NCBI RefSeq assembly: GCF_900128455.1
Contig: NZ_LT635783.1
Location: 2,965,957-3,029,956 of the forward strand
Source: Bacteroides mediterraneensis
GTDB lineage: Bacteria > Bacteroidota > Bacteroidia > Bacteroidales > Bacteroidaceae
Direction of reading: 5' to 3'
DNA: 64,000 bases
Numbering within the stretch: position 1 is the stretch's first letter; every line of letters starts with the position of its first letter. Under the pieces are notes generated by a model, which saw only the letters and a program-made list of their open reading frames with translations, was not told where the DNA came from and made no database searches. Position numbers and translations under genes: made by a program. Below, one piece after another: positions 44,696 through 53,302 of the stretch.

Positions 44696-45760
44696 ATGAC
44701 ACTAAAAGATACTCATAGCAAACTACGGAAGAGAAGACTGCAGAATATCATTCTCAACTTACTTTGCATACTGATTGCCGGCTCCGGACTGGTATGGGTG
44801 GGCAACTACTTCTGGAAATACATTCATTATGAAATCACGAACGATGCATTCATCGACCAGTATGTAGCCCCCTTGAACATACGCGCTTCGGGCTACATCA
44901 AGGAAGTCCGCTTCAAGGAACATCAATATGTACATCAAGGAGATACGCTGCTGATACTGGACAACCGCGAATATCAGATAAAGGTCAAGGAGGCCGAAGC
45001 AGCCCTGCTGGATGTGCAAGGTTCACGCGACGTACTACATTCCGGCATAGAGACCTCACAAACCAACGTGGCAGTGCAGGAAGCCAACATTGCCGAAGCA
45101 AAAGCCAAACTGTGGCAACTGGAGCAGGATTATCACCGCTTTGCCCGTCTGTTGCAGGAAGAATCGGTCCCCGAACAGCAGTACGAACAGGCAAAAGCCT
45201 CTTATGAGGCCGCAAAAGCCCGCTACCAAGCCCTGCTGGCACAACATAAGGCTGCACAATCACAGTTCACAGAAACCAGCAAAAAAACCACCAGTGCCGA
45301 AGCGGCCATCCTGCGCAAGGAAGCCGACCTGGATTTGGCCAAGCTGAATCTTTCTTATACCGTACTCACTGCGCCATACGACGGATACATGGGACGCAGA
45401 ACCCTTGAACCCGGACAGTTCGTACAAGCCGGGCAAACCATCTCCTACCTGGTCCGAAACACAGACAAATGGGTGACAGCCAACTATAAGGAAACCCAGA
45501 TTGTCCACATCTACATTGGTCAGGAAGTACGCATCAAGGTCGATGCCTTTCCCGGAAAAGTTTTCCATGGGACGGTGACAGCCATCTCAGAAGCGACCGG
45601 ATCCAAATACTCGCTGGTACCTACCGACAATTCTGCCGGAAATTTCGTGAAGGTACAGCAGCGAATTCCCGTGAGAATAGACCTGAAAGACATTTCTCCT
45701 GAAGAAATGAGCGAATTGAGAGCCGGTATGATGGTAGAAACAGAAGCCTTACGCAAATGA
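44696..45760 (+). CDS. EmrA/HlyD family periplasmic adaptor
   Basis: The 354-residue protein has one N-terminal transmembrane helix (NLLCILIAGSGLVWVGNYFW), a lipoyl-like domain (IRASGYIKEVRFKEHQYVHQGDTLLILD), a long coiled-coil hairpin (about residues 95-205) and a beta-barrel (YDGYMGRRTLEPGQFVQAGQ). It links the MFS transporter encoded next (overlap ATGA) to the TolC duct encoded before. Confidence 0.94.
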   Translation: MTLKDTHSKLRKRRLQNIILNLLCILIAGSGLVWVGNYFWKYIHYEITNDAFIDQYVAPLNIRASGYIKEVRFKEHQYVHQGDTLLILDNREYQIKVKEAEAALLDVQGSRDVLHSGIETSQTNVAVQEANIAEAKAKLWQLEQDYHRFARLLQEESVPEQQYEQAKASYEAAKARYQALLAQHKAAQSQFTETSKKTTSAEAAILRKEADLDLAKLNLSYTVLTAPYDGYMGRRTLEPGQFVQAGQTISYLVRNTDKWVTANYKETQIVHIYIGQEVRIKVDAFPGKVFHGTVTAISEATGSKYSLVPTDNSAGNFVKVQQRIPVRIDLKDISPEEMSELRAGMMVETEALRK

Positions 45761-47361
45761 TGACCATGCAACAACTGGACGTTCCCGTACGTCAATGGGT
45801 CCCCGACTGGCTCGGAATGATATGCATCTTCACCATCATCCTGCCTGTCACCATGCTGAACGGTTCCTACACCGGAAGCATGCTTGAAGTGTCCAACACA
45901 TTGGGCACCCACACTGAAGACATCACCATGGGGTATTATGCCGCTTCGGCCGGAATGGCTGTGGCCTATCCCATTGTCCCCAAAGTGCTCGATGCCCTTT
46001 CCTCCAAGTTCCTGTTGCTGACCGACCTGACCCTGCAATTCTTTCTCAGCTGGATATGTGCCCGTTCGCAAAACATCGACCTGGTCATTATCTGCAGCTT
46101 CTTCATCGGCTTCCTGAAAGGTTTCCTCATGCTCTGGTTCATCCGAAGGGCCACCAAGATTTTCAGTCCCAAGAACGTACGAAGCGAGTTTTATTCTTAT
46201 TTTTATCCGCTGGTGTTTGCCGGAGGACAGGTATCCATGGTACTTACTGCCGAACTGGCTTACCATTATAACTGGCAGTATATGTACTACTTCATGATGC
46301 TGCTCCTCATGACTGCCATCCTGACAGTGATTATCTGTTTCCGGCACGACCGCCCGTTGAAGCCCATACCACTCTCCGAACTTCATCTGCGCGAGATGCT
46401 GGTCATTGCCACCGGACTCCTGATGCTTGTCTATGTCATCAACTATGGGAAAGTGCTCGACTGGACCTCCTCTTTCAAAATCCGGCTCTATATCGTCATT
46501 GCTCCCATCCTGATTGCCTTTTTCATCTGGCAGCAATACCACTCCAAACATCCCTTTGTCAGTTTGGCTCCATTGTATCAGCCCAAAGCCATCGTAGGCT
46601 ATCTGTATATGATGCTGGTCATGTTTTTCAGTACCTCCACCACCCTGCTCACCAACTACATGACAAGCATCCTGAAGGTAGACAGCACACACACTTATCT
46701 GCTCTATGGCTATCTGTTACCAGGTTATGCCCTGGGGGCTTTCATCTGTTTCTGGTGGTTCCGCTGGCAACGGTGGCGTTTCCGTTTTCTGATTGCCGGA
46801 GGAATGGGATGCTTTGCCGCCTTCTTCGGCATCCTGTATTTCACCGTATCCCCCGACAGCACCTACGAGATGCTTTTCCTCCCTGTGTTTCTGCGAGGGC
46901 TTGGCATGCTGGTATTAATCATCGCCTTTGCCTTGTTTGCCGTAGAAGAACTCAATCCCAAATACCTGCTGGCCAATGCCTTTTTCCTGATTTCCTTCCG
47001 GTCAGTGCTGGCCCCCATTCTGGCTACCTCTTTTTATAGCAACGCACTCTATCGGATGGAACAGAAATACTTGCATTCCTTGTCGGAAACCGTCAGCCAG
47101 ACCGATCCACTGGCCGCCAGCCAGTTCAACCAGTCACTCAATCAATATCTTTCACAAGGACACGAATATACCGAAGCCACCCAAATGGCAACCCAAACAC
47201 TCTATGCCACTTTGCAACAACAAAGCCTGTTGCTTTCGCTCAAACATATACTAGGCTATCTGTTTATCATCACTCTGGTCATCGCCATCGTTTCACGCTT
47301 CATCCCCTTCCACAAGACTATTCGTGTGAGATATGCCAAAACCGGGGATGATATGGTATAA
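45757..47361 (+). CDS. EmrB-type MFS drug transporter
   Basis: The 534-residue protein has about 14 transmembrane helices, as in the DHA2 drug:proton antiporter family. The start overlaps the adaptor stop by four bases. It lacks a strongly conserved EmrB motif A, so assignment rests on length, helix number and operon context (MarR-TolC-EmrA-like adaptor). The C-terminal tail is basic and cytosolic. Substrate is unknown. Confidence 0.9.
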   Translation: MMTMQQLDVPVRQWVPDWLGMICIFTIILPVTMLNGSYTGSMLEVSNTLGTHTEDITMGYYAASAGMAVAYPIVPKVLDALSSKFLLLTDLTLQFFLSWICARSQNIDLVIICSFFIGFLKGFLMLWFIRRATKIFSPKNVRSEFYSYFYPLVFAGGQVSMVLTAELAYHYNWQYMYYFMMLLLMTAILTVIICFRHDRPLKPIPLSELHLREMLVIATGLLMLVYVINYGKVLDWTSSFKIRLYIVIAPILIAFFIWQQYHSKHPFVSLAPLYQPKAIVGYLYMMLVMFFSTSTTLLTNYMTSILKVDSTHTYLLYGYLLPGYALGAFICFWWFRWQRWRFRFLIAGGMGCFAAFFGILYFTVSPDSTYEMLFLPVFLRGLGMLVLIIAFALFAVEELNPKYLLANAFFLISFRSVLAPILATSFYSNALYRMEQKYLHSLSETVSQTDPLAASQFNQSLNQYLSQGHEYTEATQMATQTLYATLQQQSLLLSLKHILGYLFIITLVIAIVSRFIPFHKTIRVRYAKTGDDMV

Positions 47362-47369
47362 AACGGCAT

Positions 47370-47409
47370 AAAAAAACAGCGGAAAGAAAAATCCTTCCGC
47401 TGTTTTTAT
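47370..47409. terminator. Bidirectional terminator between the efflux operon and the lone C-terminal domain gene
   Basis: An A-run, the stem CAGCGGAA / TTCCGCTG with a 10-base loop, and a T-run. It can serve both converging transcripts. Confidence 0.88.
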
Positions 47410-47420
47410 AAAAAATTTCA

Positions 47421-47672
47421 TCAGAATTCAATAATTAATGACTTGCGAGGAGAAACCACAAGATTCTTTGTCAAATCGATTCTCTTCCCGCTCGATACAT
47501 CTCTACCTTCTTTAGAATCCTTAGTCAAGACAGTATAGTACTCAGCAGCCAATGTCTGCTCATCACTCGTACTATTCAGCACAATCATTTCAGTTTTTCC
47601 GTCATGTACATGAGAATACATATATATTCCTCGCTGAGGAATATGATACTTCACTGTTCTGTTTTCTGCCAT
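47421..47672 (-). CDS. Stand-alone cyclomaltodextrinase C-terminal domain-like protein
   Basis: The 83-residue protein reads like the C-terminal beta-sandwich of SusA/neopullulanase-type GH13 enzymes (HIPQRGIYMYS ... KTEMIVLNSTSDEQ ... GRDVSSGKRIDL ... SPRKSLIIEF). No catalytic barrel lies upstream: the preceding gene is purT and the 114 bases between contain a -7 box (47701-47708). It is therefore either a remnant of a lost amylase that kept or acquired a promoter, or a genuine small glucan-binding protein. No signal peptide is present. Confidence 0.65.
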   Translation of the reverse strand: MAENRTVKYHIPQRGIYMYSHVHDGKTEMIVLNSTSDEQTLAAEYYTVLTKDSKEGRDVSSGKRIDLTKNLVVSPRKSLIIEF

Positions 47673-47700
47673 ATACGTTGTTTAGTTTAATTTTGCGGGG

Positions 47701-47708
47701 CAAATATA
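47701..47708 (-). promoter_or_regulatory. -7 promoter box of the lone C-terminal domain gene
   Basis: Minus-strand TATATTTG, 28 bases upstream of the ATG. Confidence 0.5.
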
Positions 47709-47786
47709 TGCATTTAAAACATAATTCTTAAACATAACAGCGAAAATTTTAATGTATTTATTCTTTTTTCATGACATAAATCAACT

Positions 47787-48956
47787 TTAATATACTTCTA
47801 CCTTCACAGCCAGTGACTTACATTTGTCACGAAGTGCATCCAGGTCTCCGTCGTTCTTGTCATAACAAACCACAACTCCCATACGGCGGTTCAGGCGAGT
47901 GGTCGGTTTGCCAAAGATACGGAGATAGGTATTCGGCTGAGAACAAACCAGTTCCTCGCCTCTGTACTGCGGAGCTTTCTGGCTGGCAATCGGAGAAAGA
48001 ATCACTGCACTTGCACCAATGTGTTCCTGCGTAATGCCCGGAATCGGCAGACCCAGTACCGCATACAGATGCAATTCAAACTCATTCAAGTTCTGCGTAT
48101 TGGCCAAAGTTACCATACCCGTATCATGCGGACGAGGAGAAAGTTCAGAGAAATATACTCCGTTTTCATGGCTCAGGAAGAATTCCACTCCCCACAGACC
48201 ATATCCCGTAAGCGCTTTTGTCACCTTGTCGGCCATCCGTTGTGCCTCAGCCAGATGTTCCGGTGCGATGTGAGCCGGCTGGAAACTTTCACGATAGTCT
48301 CCTCCCTTCTGCACGTGTCCGATAGGAGGACAGAACAAAGTCGGTCCGTTCTTCTGGGTCACTGTCAGCAAAGTGATTTCACTGTCAAAATGAATGAATT
48401 CCTCTACAATCAGTTCCTTGATATCGCCACGGCTGCCGTTGCATCCATATTCCCATGAATATTTCAGGTCTTCTTCAGATTTTGCAACTGACTGGCCTTT
48501 GCCGGAAGACGACATCAACGGTTTGATGACACACGGATAACCAATTTTGCTGGCTGCCTCTTTCAGTTCCTCATAAGAGGAAGCATAAAAATACTTCGCA
48601 GTTTTCAGTCCCAGTTCCTTGGCTGCCAAATCACGGATAGCCTTACGGTTCATCGTAAAGTTCACCGCACGCGCACTCGGCACGACTTGAATACCTTCTT
48701 TTTCCAAATGATAAAGCCGTTCAGTACGTATTGCTTCTATTTCAGGAACAATAATATCCGGATGATACTTTTCTACCACACGGTCCAAAGCCTCTCCATC
48801 CAACATACTGAATACCTCGCACGCATCTGCCACCTGCATAGCCGGTGCACCTGCATAAGAGTCACACGCAATCACATACTGGCCCAAGCGCTGGGCTGCA
48901 ATGGTAAATTCCTTACCAAGTTCTCCGGAACCTAACAAAAGTATTTTTTTAGTCAT
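47787..48956 (-). CDS. purT: Formate-dependent phosphoribosylglycinamide formyltransferase 2
   Basis: The protein has 389 residues from the ATG at 48956; the frame from 48986 would start within the promoter box. PurT uses ATP and formate to formylate GAR in purine synthesis. The ATP-grasp fold shows [20 protein letters not shown] (residues 5-24), [14 protein letters not shown] and [13 protein letters not shown] single-gene unit with its own promoter box. Confidence 0.97.
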   Translation of the reverse strand: MTKKILLLGSGELGKEFTIAAQRLGQYVIACDSYAGAPAMQVADACEVFSMLDGEALDRVVEKYHPDIIVPEIEAIRTERLYHLEKEGIQVVPSARAVNFTMNRKAIRDLAAKELGLKTAKYFYASSYEELKEAASKIGYPCVIKPLMSSSGKGQSVAKSEEDLKYSWEYGCNGSRGDIKELIVEEFIHFDSEITLLTVTQKNGPTLFCPPIGHVQKGGDYRESFQPAHIAPEHLAEAQRMADKVTKALTGYGLWGVEFFLSHENGVYFSELSPRPHDTGMVTLANTQNLNEFELHLYAVLGLPIPGITQEHIGASAVILSPIASQKAPQYRGEELVCSQPNTYLRIFGKPTTRLNRRMGVVVCYDKNDGDLDALRDKCKSLAVKVEVY

Positions 48957-48983
48957 ATATATAAGGTTTATGCTTCTTTCCTG

Positions 48984-48991
48984 CAAAGATA
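48984..48991 (-). promoter_or_regulatory. -7 promoter box of purT
   Basis: Minus-strand TATCTTTG followed by C, 27 bases upstream of the ATG at 48956. No PurR-type site or purine riboswitch is evident. Confidence 0.55.
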
Positions 48992-49031
48992 ATATTTTTC
49001 TTCGGACCTTATACCATGACCTGCCGATTTA

Positions 49032-49829
49032 TCAAGCCTCAGTTTCTGCCTCAGCCAGCTTCTTCAAGGTCAGCAATTCAGTGCCGTCTTCGCCCAACAA
49101 GCTCACCGTACCATTTTCTTTCACCTCAAAACTACGCACCTTGTTCAATGCATCCAGAATATTCCTTTCCGTTTCCATATCCGGACAAGCCATCATGGTG
49201 GAAATCATCTGGCTGAACTGCAAAGACGAGGGCTTCCCTTCTTCCTGAGAGAACCCGCCATTGATGGTGTTGCAACTGGCATTTCCATACACCCGTTTCT
49301 CTGCCAGGTCGAAAGTCAGCTGCGGTGTTTTCTCCGTTTTGCCGATTTCAGTTCCATTGACGGTTATAATCTGCCACGTTCCTTCCAAATCGTTTAAAGA
49401 CACTTCCTTTACTTCCCGTTTCTGCAACAGGATAACCGATTTTCCATCGGCATCGTTCAAAGATACACCTTCACCGACTTCTTCATATCCGGCCACCTTA
49501 TTTAAAGCTTCCAGCACACTCTGTTCCACCTTCATGTCCGGACACATCATCCGGGTAGCTCCCACCTGTTCAAATGAAATCTTTCCTGCGTTCAGCGTGT
49601 CCAAGTTGAATGTACCCACCAGACGGTTGCATCCCGCATTACCATACAAGCGGTGTTCAGTGTTGTCAAAACCCAGATAAGGCGTATTTTCCGCACTCAC
49701 TTTTTCCCCGTTCACTTCCACGATGTTCCATTCCCCTGAAAAATCAGCCACGGCTACCGAGTTCTTTCCCGCGCCGCAGCTCATCAGCAGACTGGCAAAA
49801 GCCGCTGCTGCCAAATACTTTCTATTCAT
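49032..49829 (-). CDS. Lipoprotein with two META domains
   Basis: The 265-residue protein has a lipoprotein signal ending LLMSC (Cys18). Two META/HslJ domains follow in tandem (about residues 28-135 and 142-255), each with the same core: G(E/T)W-I--VNG, RLYGNAGCNR or RVYGNASCNT, and (M/T)(R/M)M(C/A)(C)PDM. META domains occur in heat-shock and secreted proteins such as HslJ, of unclear function. A cysteine pair per domain (GC/SC and MCPD or ACPD) is conserved. The gene is divergent from the saccharopine dehydrogenase-like gene. Confidence 0.9.
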   Translation of the reverse strand: MNRKYLAAAAFASLLMSCGAGKNSVAVADFSGEWNIVEVNGEKVSAENTPYLGFDNTEHRLYGNAGCNRLVGTFNLDTLNAGKISFEQVGATRMMCPDMKVEQSVLEALNKVAGYEEVGEGVSLNDADGKSVILLQKREVKEVSLNDLEGTWQIITVNGTEIGKTEKTPQLTFDLAEKRVYGNASCNTINGGFSQEEGKPSSLQFSQMISTMMACPDMETERNILDALNKVRSFEVKENGTVSLLGEDGTELLTLKKLAEAETEA

Positions 49830-49865
49830 AACTTGTTTCTCTTTAATCGTAATTCCATTTACACA

Positions 49866-49903
49866 AACAATTCATTTTTAAGAATTGTTCATTTACAAAA
49901 ATA
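49866..49903 (-). promoter_or_regulatory. -7 box and leader inverted repeat of the META gene
   Basis: Minus-strand TATTTTTG (49896-49903) is followed by a perfect inverted repeat AACAATTC-N8-GAATTGTT (49866-49889) at or just after the expected transcript start. Confidence 0.45.
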
Positions 49904-49945
49904 CGGATATCCCTCGAATACTGCACCATGTTTGGATTTATTTTC

Positions 49946-49953
49946 TATCTTTG
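49946..49953 (+). promoter_or_regulatory. -7 promoter box of the saccharopine dehydrogenase-like gene
   Basis: TATCTTTG followed by C, 50 bases upstream of the ATG at 50003. A small inverted repeat CGGTAA/TTACCG lies in the leader (about 49963-49977). Confidence 0.55.
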
Positions 49954-50002
49954 CATGTTGAACGGTAACGTTTACCGGGCATTTAAAGTATCAAATTAAT
50001 AA

Positions 50003-51196
50003 ATGAGTAAAGTATTGATTATCGGTGCAGGCGGTGTAGGTACCGTTGTTGCACACAAAGTGGCTCAGCATCCGGAAGTCTTCTCCGAAGTCATGATTGC
50101 AAGCCGCACACAGTCCAAATGCGACGCTATTGTCAAAGCAATTGGCAATCCTCACATCAAAACCGCCAAGGTAGATGCCGACAATGTGGATGAACTTGTG
50201 TCTTTATTCAACAGTTTTAAACCCGAAATCGTTATTAACGTAGCACTTCCCTACCAGGATTTAACGATTATGGAAGCATGTCTGCAAACGGGAGTGAACT
50301 ACTTGGATACAGCAAACTACGAGCCGAAAGACGAGGCTCACTTTGAATATAGCTGGCAATGGGCTTACAAGAAACGTTTCGAGGAAGCCGGACTGACCGC
50401 CATTCTGGGTTGTGGATTCGACCCGGGAGTAAGTGGTGTATATACCGCATACGCAGCCAAGCATCACTTCGACGAAATCCAGTATCTGGACATCGTGGAC
50501 TGCAACGCCGGAAACCACCACAAGGCTTTTGCCACCAACTTCAACCCGGAAATCAACATCCGCGAAATCACTCAGAACGGACGTTACTACGAGAACGGAC
50601 AATGGATTACAACCAAACCGTTGGAATTCCACAAGGACCTGACTTATCCGAACATCGGCCCGCGTGACTCTTACCTTCTGTACCACGAAGAACTGGAATC
50701 ACTGGTCAAGAACTTCCCGACCATCAAGCGTGCCCGCTTCTGGATGACCTTTGGTCAGGAATATCTGACTCACCTGCGCGTAATTCAGGACATCGGTATG
50801 GCCAGCATCGAACCTATCAACTACAACGGCATGCAGATTGTTCCGTTGCAGTTCCTGAAAGCTGTGCTGCCTAATCCGCAGGATTTGGGTGAAAACTACG
50901 AAGGAGAGACTTCCATCGGATGCCGTATCCGGGGTATCAAGGACGGAAAAGAACATACTTACTACGTGTACAACAACTGCTCTCACCAGGCTGCTTACAA
51001 AGAGACAGGCATGCAGGGTGTAAGTTATACCACCGGCGTACCGGCTATGATTGGTGCCATGATGTTCCTGAAAGGCCTGTGGAAGCGTCCGGGAGTATGG
51101 AACGTGGAAGAATTCGATCCAGACCCATTCATGGATGCCCTGAACAAATACGGACTGCCTTGGCATGAAGTGTTCGACGGCGATCTGGAACTGTAA
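50003..51196 (+). CDS. Saccharopine dehydrogenase family; probable carboxynorspermidine synthase
   Basis: The 397-residue enzyme has an N-terminal Rossmann NAD(P)-binding motif (VLIIGAGGVGTVVAHKVA) and the family segments LDTANYEP, ILGCGFDPGVSG and DIVDCNAGNHHKAFATNF. This subfamily matches carboxynorspermidine dehydrogenases, which reductively join aspartate semialdehyde to a diamine in the alternative spermidine pathway of gut bacteria, rather than lysine-forming saccharopine dehydrogenases. The partner decarboxylase is not in this window. It is followed by a terminator. Confidence 0.88.
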   Translation: MSKVLIIGAGGVGTVVAHKVAQHPEVFSEVMIASRTQSKCDAIVKAIGNPHIKTAKVDADNVDELVSLFNSFKPEIVINVALPYQDLTIMEACLQTGVNYLDTANYEPKDEAHFEYSWQWAYKKRFEEAGLTAILGCGFDPGVSGVYTAYAAKHHFDEIQYLDIVDCNAGNHHKAFATNFNPEINIREITQNGRYYENGQWITTKPLEFHKDLTYPNIGPRDSYLLYHEELESLVKNFPTIKRARFWMTFGQEYLTHLRVIQDIGMASIEPINYNGMQIVPLQFLKAVLPNPQDLGENYEGETSIGCRIRGIKDGKEHTYYVYNNCSHQAAYKETGMQGVSYTTGVPAMIGAMMFLKGLWKRPGVWNVEEFDPDPFMDALNKYGLPWHEVFDGDLEL

Positions 51197-51220
51197 TTGA
51201 TTGAAAGATTATCTATGATT

Positions 51221-51280
51221 AAAGAATCAAGAATGGAGAACCGGAGCACTCATTCTTCATTCTTGGTTCTTTTCTTTTTT
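51221..51280 (+). terminator. Terminator between the dehydrogenase and bcp
   Basis: An 18-bp stem with two wobbles (left arm 51223-51240, right arm 51253-51270) is followed by a T-rich tract. Confidence 0.75.
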
Positions 51281-51303
51281 CCCACTTTTACAAAGAAACA
51301 ATT

Positions 51304-51753
51304 ATGAACATAGGAGACAAAGCTCCCGAAATACTGGGAATCAACGAAAAAGGTGAAGAAGTCCGCCTGAGCGACTACGCAGGCAAGAAAATCGTACTTT
51401 ATTTCTATCCCAAGGATATGACTTCGGGCTGTACGGCACAGGCCTGCAACATCCGTGACAACTACGCCGAACTCCAGAAAGCCGGCTACGAAGTCATCGG
51501 CGTAAGCATCAACGACGAGAAGTCACACCAGAAATTCATTGAGAAAAACCAGCTTCCGTTCACACTGATTGCCGACACCGACCACAAGCTTGTGGAAACC
51601 TTCGGTGTTTGGGGAGAAAAAAGCATGTACGGACGCAAATACATGGGTACCTTCCGTACCACTTTCATTATTAACGAACAAGGCATCATCGAACGGATTA
51701 TTTCACCCAAGGAAGTGAAGACCAAAGATCATGCCGCACAAATCCTACAATAA
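51304..51753 (+). CDS. bcp: Thioredoxin-dependent thiol peroxidase (BCP type)
   Basis: The 149-residue peroxiredoxin reduces peroxides in the cytoplasm. The peroxidatic Cys lies in [16 protein letters not shown], with the resolving Cys five residues later, the arrangement of atypical BCP/PrxQ enzymes. The [16 protein letters not shown] segment is characteristic of the family. It ends two bases before recA, a pairing common in Bacteroides, so oxidative-stress repair genes are read together. Confidence 0.96.
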   Translation: MNIGDKAPEILGINEKGEEVRLSDYAGKKIVLYFYPKDMTSGCTAQACNIRDNYAELQKAGYEVIGVSINDEKSHQKFIEKNQLPFTLIADTDHKLVETFGVWGEKSMYGRKYMGTFRTTFIINEQGIIERIISPKEVKTKDHAAQILQ

Positions 51754-51755
51754 TT

Positions 51756-52805
51756 ATGGCAAAGAAAGACGAACTTGAATTTGAAGGAGGAATTGAAAAC
51801 GCCCCCAAACCCGATAACAGTGAAAAACTGAAAGCCTTGCAAGCCGCCATGGACAAAATTGAGAAGAGCTTCGGAAAAGGCTCCATCATGAAAATGGGCG
51901 ACGACCACGTGCAGGAAGTAGAAGTCATTCCGACCGGCTCCATTGCCCTGAATGCGGCACTGGGCGTAGGGGGTTATCCGAAAGGACGTATCATCGAAAT
52001 CTACGGTCCGGAATCTTCCGGTAAGACCACACTGGCCATCCATGCCATCGCCGAAGCACAGAAAGCCGGCGGTATTGCCGCTTTCATCGACGCGGAACAT
52101 GCTTTCGACCGTTTTTATGCAGCCAAGCTGGGAGTGGACATCGACAACTTGTGGATTTCACAGCCCGACAACGGCGAGCAGGCATTGGAGATTGCCGAAC
52201 AGTTGATTCGTTCCTCTGCCATCGACATCATTGTCATCGACTCTGTAGCGGCCCTGACCCCGAAAGCTGAAATTGAAGGCGACATGGGCGACAACAAGGT
52301 AGGTCTACAAGCCCGACTGATGTCACAGGCTCTGCGTAAGCTGACTTCCGCCATCAGCAAGACCAACACGACCTGTATTTTCATCAACCAGCTGCGTGAG
52401 AAAATCGGTGTCATGTTCGGCAACCCGGAAACCACTACCGGTGGTAATGCATTGAAGTTCTATGCATCTGTACGTCTGGATATCCGTCGTGCCTCTCAGC
52501 TGAAAGACGGCGAAGAAGTCATCGGTAACCAGGTACGCGTGAAGGTCGTAAAGAACAAAGTGGCTCCTCCTTTCCGCAAAGCCGAATTCGACATCATGTT
52601 CGGTGAAGGTATTTCCCGCAGCGGTGAAATCATCGACTTGGGTGCCGAACTGGGCATCATCAAGAAAAGCGGTTCATGGTACAGCTACAACGACACCAAA
52701 CTGGGACAGGGCCGCGATGCCGCCAAACAATGCATCCAGGACAATCCGGAACTGGCCGACGAACTGGAAAAACTGATTTTCGATGCATTGAAGGACAAAG
52801 AATAG
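51756..52805 (+). CDS. recA: Recombinase RecA
   Basis: The 349-residue strand-exchange protein carries Walker [10 protein letters not shown] (about residues 75-83), Walker [14 protein letters not shown] [10 protein letters not shown], the L2 region [23 protein letters not shown] and the usual C-terminal domain. The start follows bcp by two bases. A strong terminator follows at 52834-52882. Confidence 0.99.
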   Translation: MAKKDELEFEGGIENAPKPDNSEKLKALQAAMDKIEKSFGKGSIMKMGDDHVQEVEVIPTGSIALNAALGVGGYPKGRIIEIYGPESSGKTTLAIHAIAEAQKAGGIAAFIDAEHAFDRFYAAKLGVDIDNLWISQPDNGEQALEIAEQLIRSSAIDIIVIDSVAALTPKAEIEGDMGDNKVGLQARLMSQALRKLTSAISKTNTTCIFINQLREKIGVMFGNPETTTGGNALKFYASVRLDIRRASQLKDGEEVIGNQVRVKVVKNKVAPPFRKAEFDIMFGEGISRSGEIIDLGAELGIIKKSGSWYSYNDTKLGQGRDAAKQCIQDNPELADELEKLIFDALKDKE

Positions 52806-52833
52806 GCCACTTCTTTTCCATACAATAAGAGAG

Positions 52834-52882
52834 CGGGTTCTACTTTGCTGAGATTTAGCAAAGTAGAACCCGTTTTTTTTTT
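52834..52882 (+). terminator. recA terminator
   Basis: A perfect 16-bp stem (arms 52834-52849 and 52857-52872) with a 7-base loop, followed by ten Ts. Confidence 0.96.
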
Positions 52883-53012
52883 GCACGCTTACAGAGTCCA
52901 CTGTATCTGTCCGTTCGTAACCGGATTCTGCATGAAAAAAGCTTTTCAAACCCTTCCACAAAAATTCAACCCCTTAACTATTTTTTCCGAATTTCAGGAC
53001 TATTTCTCTGTC

Positions 53013-53091
53013 CCACACTGTGGGATATAAAAACCACAGTGTGGGATATATATTTCACAGTGCGGGATACAAAAACCACACTGTGGGACAG
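53013..53091. repeat. Four tandem 21-bp palindromic repeats
   Basis: The core CCACA(C/G)TGTGGGA recurs at 53013, 53034, 53055 and 53076, exactly 21 bases apart; the third copy has TCACAGTGCGGGA. Each core is an imperfect palindrome (CCACA-N-TGTGG), joined by A/T spacers such as TATAAAAA. The array lies 130 bases after the recA terminator and about 165 bases before the -7 box of the next gene. The other parts of this 497-base gap (52806-53302) hold no gene I can support. Confidence 0.88.
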
Positions 53092-53256
53092 AACTGTTTT
53101 CTAAAGAAAAAATAGTATACATACCTACATTTTTACCTTTATCACACAATGTTTTCGAGCCTCCCCTCCATCGCACACACAACCCTAATTATCCCATTTT
53201 CTTTCTCTAAAACTTTTTTCTCGCTCAAAAGCAGGGAAAAAAACAAAAAAATACGT

Positions 53257-53264
53257 TATATTTA
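53257..53264 (+). promoter_or_regulatory. Possible -7 box of the HExxH protease gene
   Basis: TATATTTA, one base off the TAnnTTTG form, 38 bases upstream of the ATG at 53303. Confidence 0.4.
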
Positions 53265-53302
53265 CCACAAAGAATTATTGTGAATCACTAAAAAACAAAA
53301 CT

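Noticed and set aside
45520-46692. 390-residue minus-strand ORF
   Set aside because: Antisense to the adaptor and MFS transporter genes; composition is His/Gln/Gly rich with no fold-like pattern.
53013-53091. Replication iterons
   Set aside because: The 21-bp spacing resembles plasmid iterons, but no rep gene, DnaA boxes or partition genes are near and the setting is chromosomal (recA).
53000-53182. 60-residue minus-strand ORF with a 7-residue repeat (IPHCGFY-like) across the 21-bp array
   Set aside because: The heptad periodicity simply reflects a 21-bp DNA repeat; there is no promoter or homology and the frame is a by-product of the array.
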